From Desulfocapsa sp. (GTDB lineage: Bacteria; Desulfobacterota; Desulfobulbia; Desulfobulbales; Desulfocapsaceae), in assembly GCA_030635405.1 (NCBI GenBank), contig DAOVZA010000073.1, positions 1 through 7,978 on the forward strand: a stretch of DNA of 7,978 nt. The letters are read 5' to 3'. Shown here piece by piece: positions 5,057 through 7,978 of the stretch. The notes beneath the pieces are model-generated. The model had not been told where the DNA came from. It ran no database searches and saw only the letters and a list, made by a program, of their open reading frames with translations. Made by a program: the position numbers and the translations under genes. Within the stretch, counting starts at the first letter, position 1. Each line of letters begins with the position of its first letter.

Positions 5057-6577
5057 ATGGCATCACGAATCCTATCCATAGACCTGCAGAGTGACCTCCT
5101 CACCGCAGTTCTCCTTGAGAATGATGCAAACAAAGCTGTCATAGCCACTGCTGCTATCATTACTGCCGAAAAAACAGTTCCGGCACTGATAGCTGAACTT
5201 ACGAGCCAGATTGATTGCAGCGATTGCCGCTGTGTCCTTTCCTTGGGCGCCCCCTTCTTCTTATTCCATAACCTTAGCCTTCCTTTCTCAAACCGTAAAG
5301 CCATTGACAAAATCCTGCCGTTTGAGCTTGAAGAATGCTCAGCTGTACCAATTGATACAATGCTCATCGATGCCATTGTCAACCCGGGCACTGGCGAAGA
5401 TTCGGAAGTTATTACAGCCATGATTCCGCAGTACATTCTGGCTGAGTTTCACAACACCCTGAAGCAAGAAGGTCTTTCTCCTGAAATCATCACCCTCTCC
5501 GGCCTCCCAACTATTACAGAGATTCAGGAAACGGGCCAGGCACCTGAAGAATTTATTTTTCTTGATTTACGACTGGAGAATGCAACTCTCTTCTTTGTGT
5601 CAGGTGGTCAGCTCCAACTAATCAGACCCCTGAATTTTGCACCTCTCCCTTTTGCAAGTGAACCATCAATCAAGCTTGCCATGAGCAATGAAGACGGAAA
5701 ACTTCAGGTACAAGGACTTGAACACAGTGCTGAATCCTTCCATGAACTGGCTCTCACTGTTCGACAAACTCTGGCTCCGCTCCCGCTACAGACAGCACTG
5801 AATAAAATACCTGTTTATGTAGATGGAACAGCTGGATCAGCACCCGGTGTCACCTCATGGCTTGAAGCTGATGCTGCTTTTGGCTGTCCCTGTCTTGTTT
5901 GTGGTCGTGTCGGACTTATTCCTCTTCCTATTCAGCTCCCGGAAAAGACAGAAGAACACAGTGCCTATCTCAGCGCCTGCTTAAACCTTGGAAAACAGAC
6001 CGATAAGCTGAGCAACAGCTTCAATTTCTGCAAAGGTACATTTGCTTCTAGTAACGATCTCAGCAGATATCGCGCCAAAGCTCAGGCAGTTGTGGGAATA
6101 CTGCTGATCATCCTGATAAGCAGCATTGGCTATCTCTTATATGATATCAGTTCTCTAAAAAATGAACGTGAAACACTGATCAGTAAAATCGAGAACGTAT
6201 TCAAAAAAACGCTACCCAATGTAAAACGCATAGTAGCTCCTGTACAGCAACTTCAGGTTGCCGTAAACAACACTAAAAACGGTGCAGTAACCGGGCACAG
6301 CAACAAACTGCCGCAAACGGTTCTCCACGTACTAAAAGAAATATCCGTACGTATTCCGGCATCCATGAATATAAAACTCACCCGTATGGTATATGAAGAT
6401 AAAGGATTACGACTCATGGGGATTACGGACAGTTTCAACACCGTGGACTCAATGAAAAAGAATCTTGAAAAATCGCCATACTTTACCAATGTCGTTATAG
6501 GCTCAACAAAGCAGAACCCTAAGGATAATAAGATTCGTTTCGAGTTGAAAATCACATCAGCTGCAGGTGCACAATGA
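5057..6577 (+). CDS. gspL: T2SS inner-membrane assembly platform protein GspL
   Basis: 506 residues. GspL links the cytoplasmic ATPase GspE to the membrane platform and partners GspM. Residues 1 to about 330 form the cytoplasmic actin-like (PilM-like) domain, starting RILSIDLQSDLLTAVLLE with the expected first hairpin. A single membrane segment lies at about 344-363 (AVVGILLIILISSIGYLLYDI). After it comes a short coiled region and a periplasmic ferredoxin-like domain (about 415-506; MNIKLTRMVYEDKGLRLMG, KIRFELKIT at the end). ATG at 5057 fits the family N-terminus, but no Shine-Dalgarno site precedes it (pyrimidine-rich TTTCTCTTTTAACAACT). That contrasts with the coupled starts elsewhere in the operon. 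The cytoplasmic domain has two cysteine triplets, C54/C57/C59 and C277/C279/C282, which I do not know as GspL features. Its stop overlaps gspM. Confidence 0.93.
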   Translation: MASRILSIDLQSDLLTAVLLENDANKAVIATAAIITAEKTVPALIAELTSQIDCSDCRCVLSLGAPFFLFHNLSLPFSNRKAIDKILPFELEECSAVPIDTMLIDAIVNPGTGEDSEVITAMIPQYILAEFHNTLKQEGLSPEIITLSGLPTITEIQETGQAPEEFIFLDLRLENATLFFVSGGQLQLIRPLNFAPLPFASEPSIKLAMSNEDGKLQVQGLEHSAESFHELALTVRQTLAPLPLQTALNKIPVYVDGTAGSAPGVTSWLEADAAFGCPCLVCGRVGLIPLPIQLPEKTEEHSAYLSACLNLGKQTDKLSNSFNFCKGTFASSNDLSRYRAKAQAVVGILLIILISSIGYLLYDISSLKNERETLISKIENVFKKTLPNVKRIVAPVQQLQVAVNNTKNGAVTGHSNKLPQTVLHVLKEISVRIPASMNIKLTRMVYEDKGLRLMGITDSFNTVDSMKKNLEKSPYFTNVVIGSTKQNPKDNKIRFELKITSAAGAQ

Positions 6578-7161
6578 GCCCTTCTCTTCCTTCACTAAGC
6601 ATCCCAGCCATTCTTGAGAAAACAGGATGGAACCGGATGGCCAAACGGGAACAGATCATGGTTGGAGGCCTGATTGCCGGTGTTATTGCACTCCTCTTTT
6701 TTACTCTTGTTTTTTCACCAATGCTCGAATCCAGGCAGCGCCTGCAAAAATCAGTGTTAAAAAAACAGATGCAACTTCAGGAGATCCATGCACTACAGAA
6801 AGAATACCAATCTCTGCAGCATCAATCAGGAGACATACAACAACGATTAAAGAAACGATCAGCAAACTTCACCCTTTTCTCTTTTATTGAAAAACAGGCA
6901 AGCCTTGCAGGAATAAAACAACAGATCGCCTACATAAAACCCAGCAATGTTGAATCCGTTGGGCCCCTGCTTGAATCAAGAGTGGATATGAAACTGCAAC
7001 AGATCACCCTGAAAAATCTTGTCGCTTTTCTAAAAGGGGTGGAATCTCCTGACAATGTAGTTTCCATCAGCAGGATATCCATTCAGGAACATGGCAAGGG
7101 AGAAGGCCATCTCAATGCCGTGATTCAGATTGTAACCTTTGACAAAGGGGGAAATAAATGA
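6574..7161 (+). CDS. gspM: T2SS inner-membrane protein GspM
   Basis: 195 residues, normal for GspM, the bitopic partner that stabilises GspL in the platform. Short cytoplasmic N-terminus with WNRMAKREQ (19-27), a motif typical of GspM just before the membrane. One membrane helix at about 29-48 (MVGGLIAGVIALLFFTLVFS), then a Gln-, Leu- and Lys-rich coiled coil (about 52-95), and a periplasmic ferredoxin-like domain ending HLNAVIQIVTFDKGGNK. ATG overlaps the gspL stop (ATGA), with AGGTG upstream, and its own stop overlaps the gspN start. This is strong evidence for coupled synthesis of L, M and N. Confidence 0.93.
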   Translation: MSPSLPSLSIPAILEKTGWNRMAKREQIMVGGLIAGVIALLFFTLVFSPMLESRQRLQKSVLKKQMQLQEIHALQKEYQSLQHQSGDIQQRLKKRSANFTLFSFIEKQASLAGIKQQIAYIKPSNVESVGPLLESRVDMKLQQITLKNLVAFLKGVESPDNVVSISRISIQEHGKGEGHLNAVIQIVTFDKGGNK

Positions 7162-7978
7162 ACCCTTTCAAAAATAGACCTCTGTTGCTTTTCAGCTTAA
7201 TCTTCTACACCTTCATTCTTGCCGGAGCATTACTTTATCTTCGTTTTCCAACAGATGATTTCAAACTTTTCTGTCAGAATAAACTCACACAACTCCTGCC
7301 AGGAACCCAGTGTACTATTGATAATATCGGTTACAAATTTCCCTTTGGTATGGAAATACAGACCATCCATTGCAAAGACCAGACAAAAAATGATCAAACA
7401 CTCTTCACCATTGATACGGCCTTTATTCGTCCGATACTGACGGCTCCTATATCACAGTTCCATGTCGCTTTCACAGCATACGAAGGGAAACATGATTTTT
7501 CCATTCTCACAAATAATTCAGAACAGAAGTTTACCTTACAAAACATTCATATCGCCCATCTGAACATTGCTAAAGTCCCTTTTCTTAAGACAACCTTCAA
7601 CAGAGAACTTACGGGTTTTCTTTCTGGAGACGCAACATTTAACTTTTCATGGACCAATGGAAAGCTCATGCGTAGCGACGGCGAAGGAAACATAACAATT
7701 GAAAATGGCAGTTTCGGCCTTCTGTTCCCTATTTTATCACTCAAAAAAATTGATTTGAAGGAATTACAAAGTGATTTTATAGTAAAAAAAGATCAACTCC
7801 AGTTAAGCAAAGGGCTGTTTGATGGAAAAGAGCTAAAAGGTGAATTTGCAGGAGACCTCACACTCAAATCACCTTTTAATCAATCCGGATTTGCTTTTAA
7901 GGGGACTCTTGAACCGTTGCCACCTCTACTTAAAAAAAGAAAATTTGCACAAAACATGTTGATTACATTAAAGAGACA
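7158..7978 (+). CDS. gspN: T2SS protein GspN (3' partial)
   Basis: The frame is open from ATG 7158 to the window edge: 273 codons seen and no stop. ATG overlaps the gspM stop (ATGA); AAGGGGGA lies about 8-14 nt upstream as a strong Shine-Dalgarno site. An N-terminal membrane or uncleaved signal segment spans about residues 8-28 (LLLFSLIFYTFILAGALLYLR). The following sequence, with FPTDDFKLF, LLPGTQCTIDNIGYKFPFGMEI starting at 46, and repeated beta-strand-like stretches (FSGDATFNFSW-like, LKGEFAGDLTLKSP), fits the GspN/AsmA-related periplasmic fold found in delta-proteobacterial T2SS operons. Its exact role is unsettled; it is often dispensable in systems where it was tested. Assignment rests on the N-terminus and on gene order after gspLM. 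Confidence 0.85.
   Translation, partial: MNPFKNRPLLLFSLIFYTFILAGALLYLRFPTDDFKLFCQNKLTQLLPGTQCTIDNIGYKFPFGMEIQTIHCKDQTKNDQTLFTIDTAFIRPILTAPISQFHVAFTAYEGKHDFSILTNNSEQKFTLQNIHIAHLNIAKVPFLKTTFNRELTGFLSGDATFNFSWTNGKLMRSDGEGNITIENGSFGLLFPILSLKKIDLKELQSDFIVKKDQLQLSKGLFDGKELKGEFAGDLTLKSPFNQSGFAFKGTLEPLPPLLKKRKFAQNMLITLKR

Noticed and set aside
4996..5436. 146-codon frame on the - strand over the gspL start
   Set aside because: It is a shadow of the GspL actin-like domain coding sequence, with no independent support.

Overview
This window lies inside a type II secretion system (T2SS, general secretory pathway) operon of a Gram-negative, probably anaerobic bacterium. Gene order, protein style and moderate base composition suggest Desulfobacterota, perhaps a Desulfobulbales-like sulfate or sulfur-metabolising lineage. 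That placement is inference from family resemblance, not from a marker gene. All recognised full genes read on the + strand.

Layout: 3-1082 is one open frame, entering from outside the window. It encodes the end of an exported Fn3-like surface protein with a CFI-box C-terminal domain and hydrophobic tail, continuing without a stop into a complete major pseudopilin, GspG. Minor pseudopilin genes gspH, gspI, gspJ and gspK follow, tightly packed or overlapping (1089-3673). The operon is then interrupted by about 1.4 kb holding a palindrome-rich leader (3674-4018), a VapBC-type toxin-antitoxin pair (4019-4680) and a 376-base spacer. The spacer carries a remnant of a resolvase-type helix-turn-helix on the - strand and a good sigma70-like promoter. 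The operon resumes with gspL, gspM and a gspN cut off by the window end; these three overlap by ATGA.

How the genes work together: GspG is the main subunit of the periplasmic pseudopilus, GspH-I-J-K form its tip, GspL and GspM are the inner-membrane assembly platform that couples the ATPase to the pseudopilus, and GspN is an accessory envelope protein. GspC/D/E/F and the prepilin peptidase are not in this window. VapBC has no evident role in secretion and looks like an acquired module.

The strongest unusual signal is the in-frame fusion of a CFI-box surface-protein C-terminus to GspG. The predicted topology would let prepilin peptidase release two proteins from one precursor. Second is the toxin-antitoxin module inside the operon, flanked by a short near-perfect direct repeat, a recombinase-like remnant, and a candidate new promoter for gspLMN.
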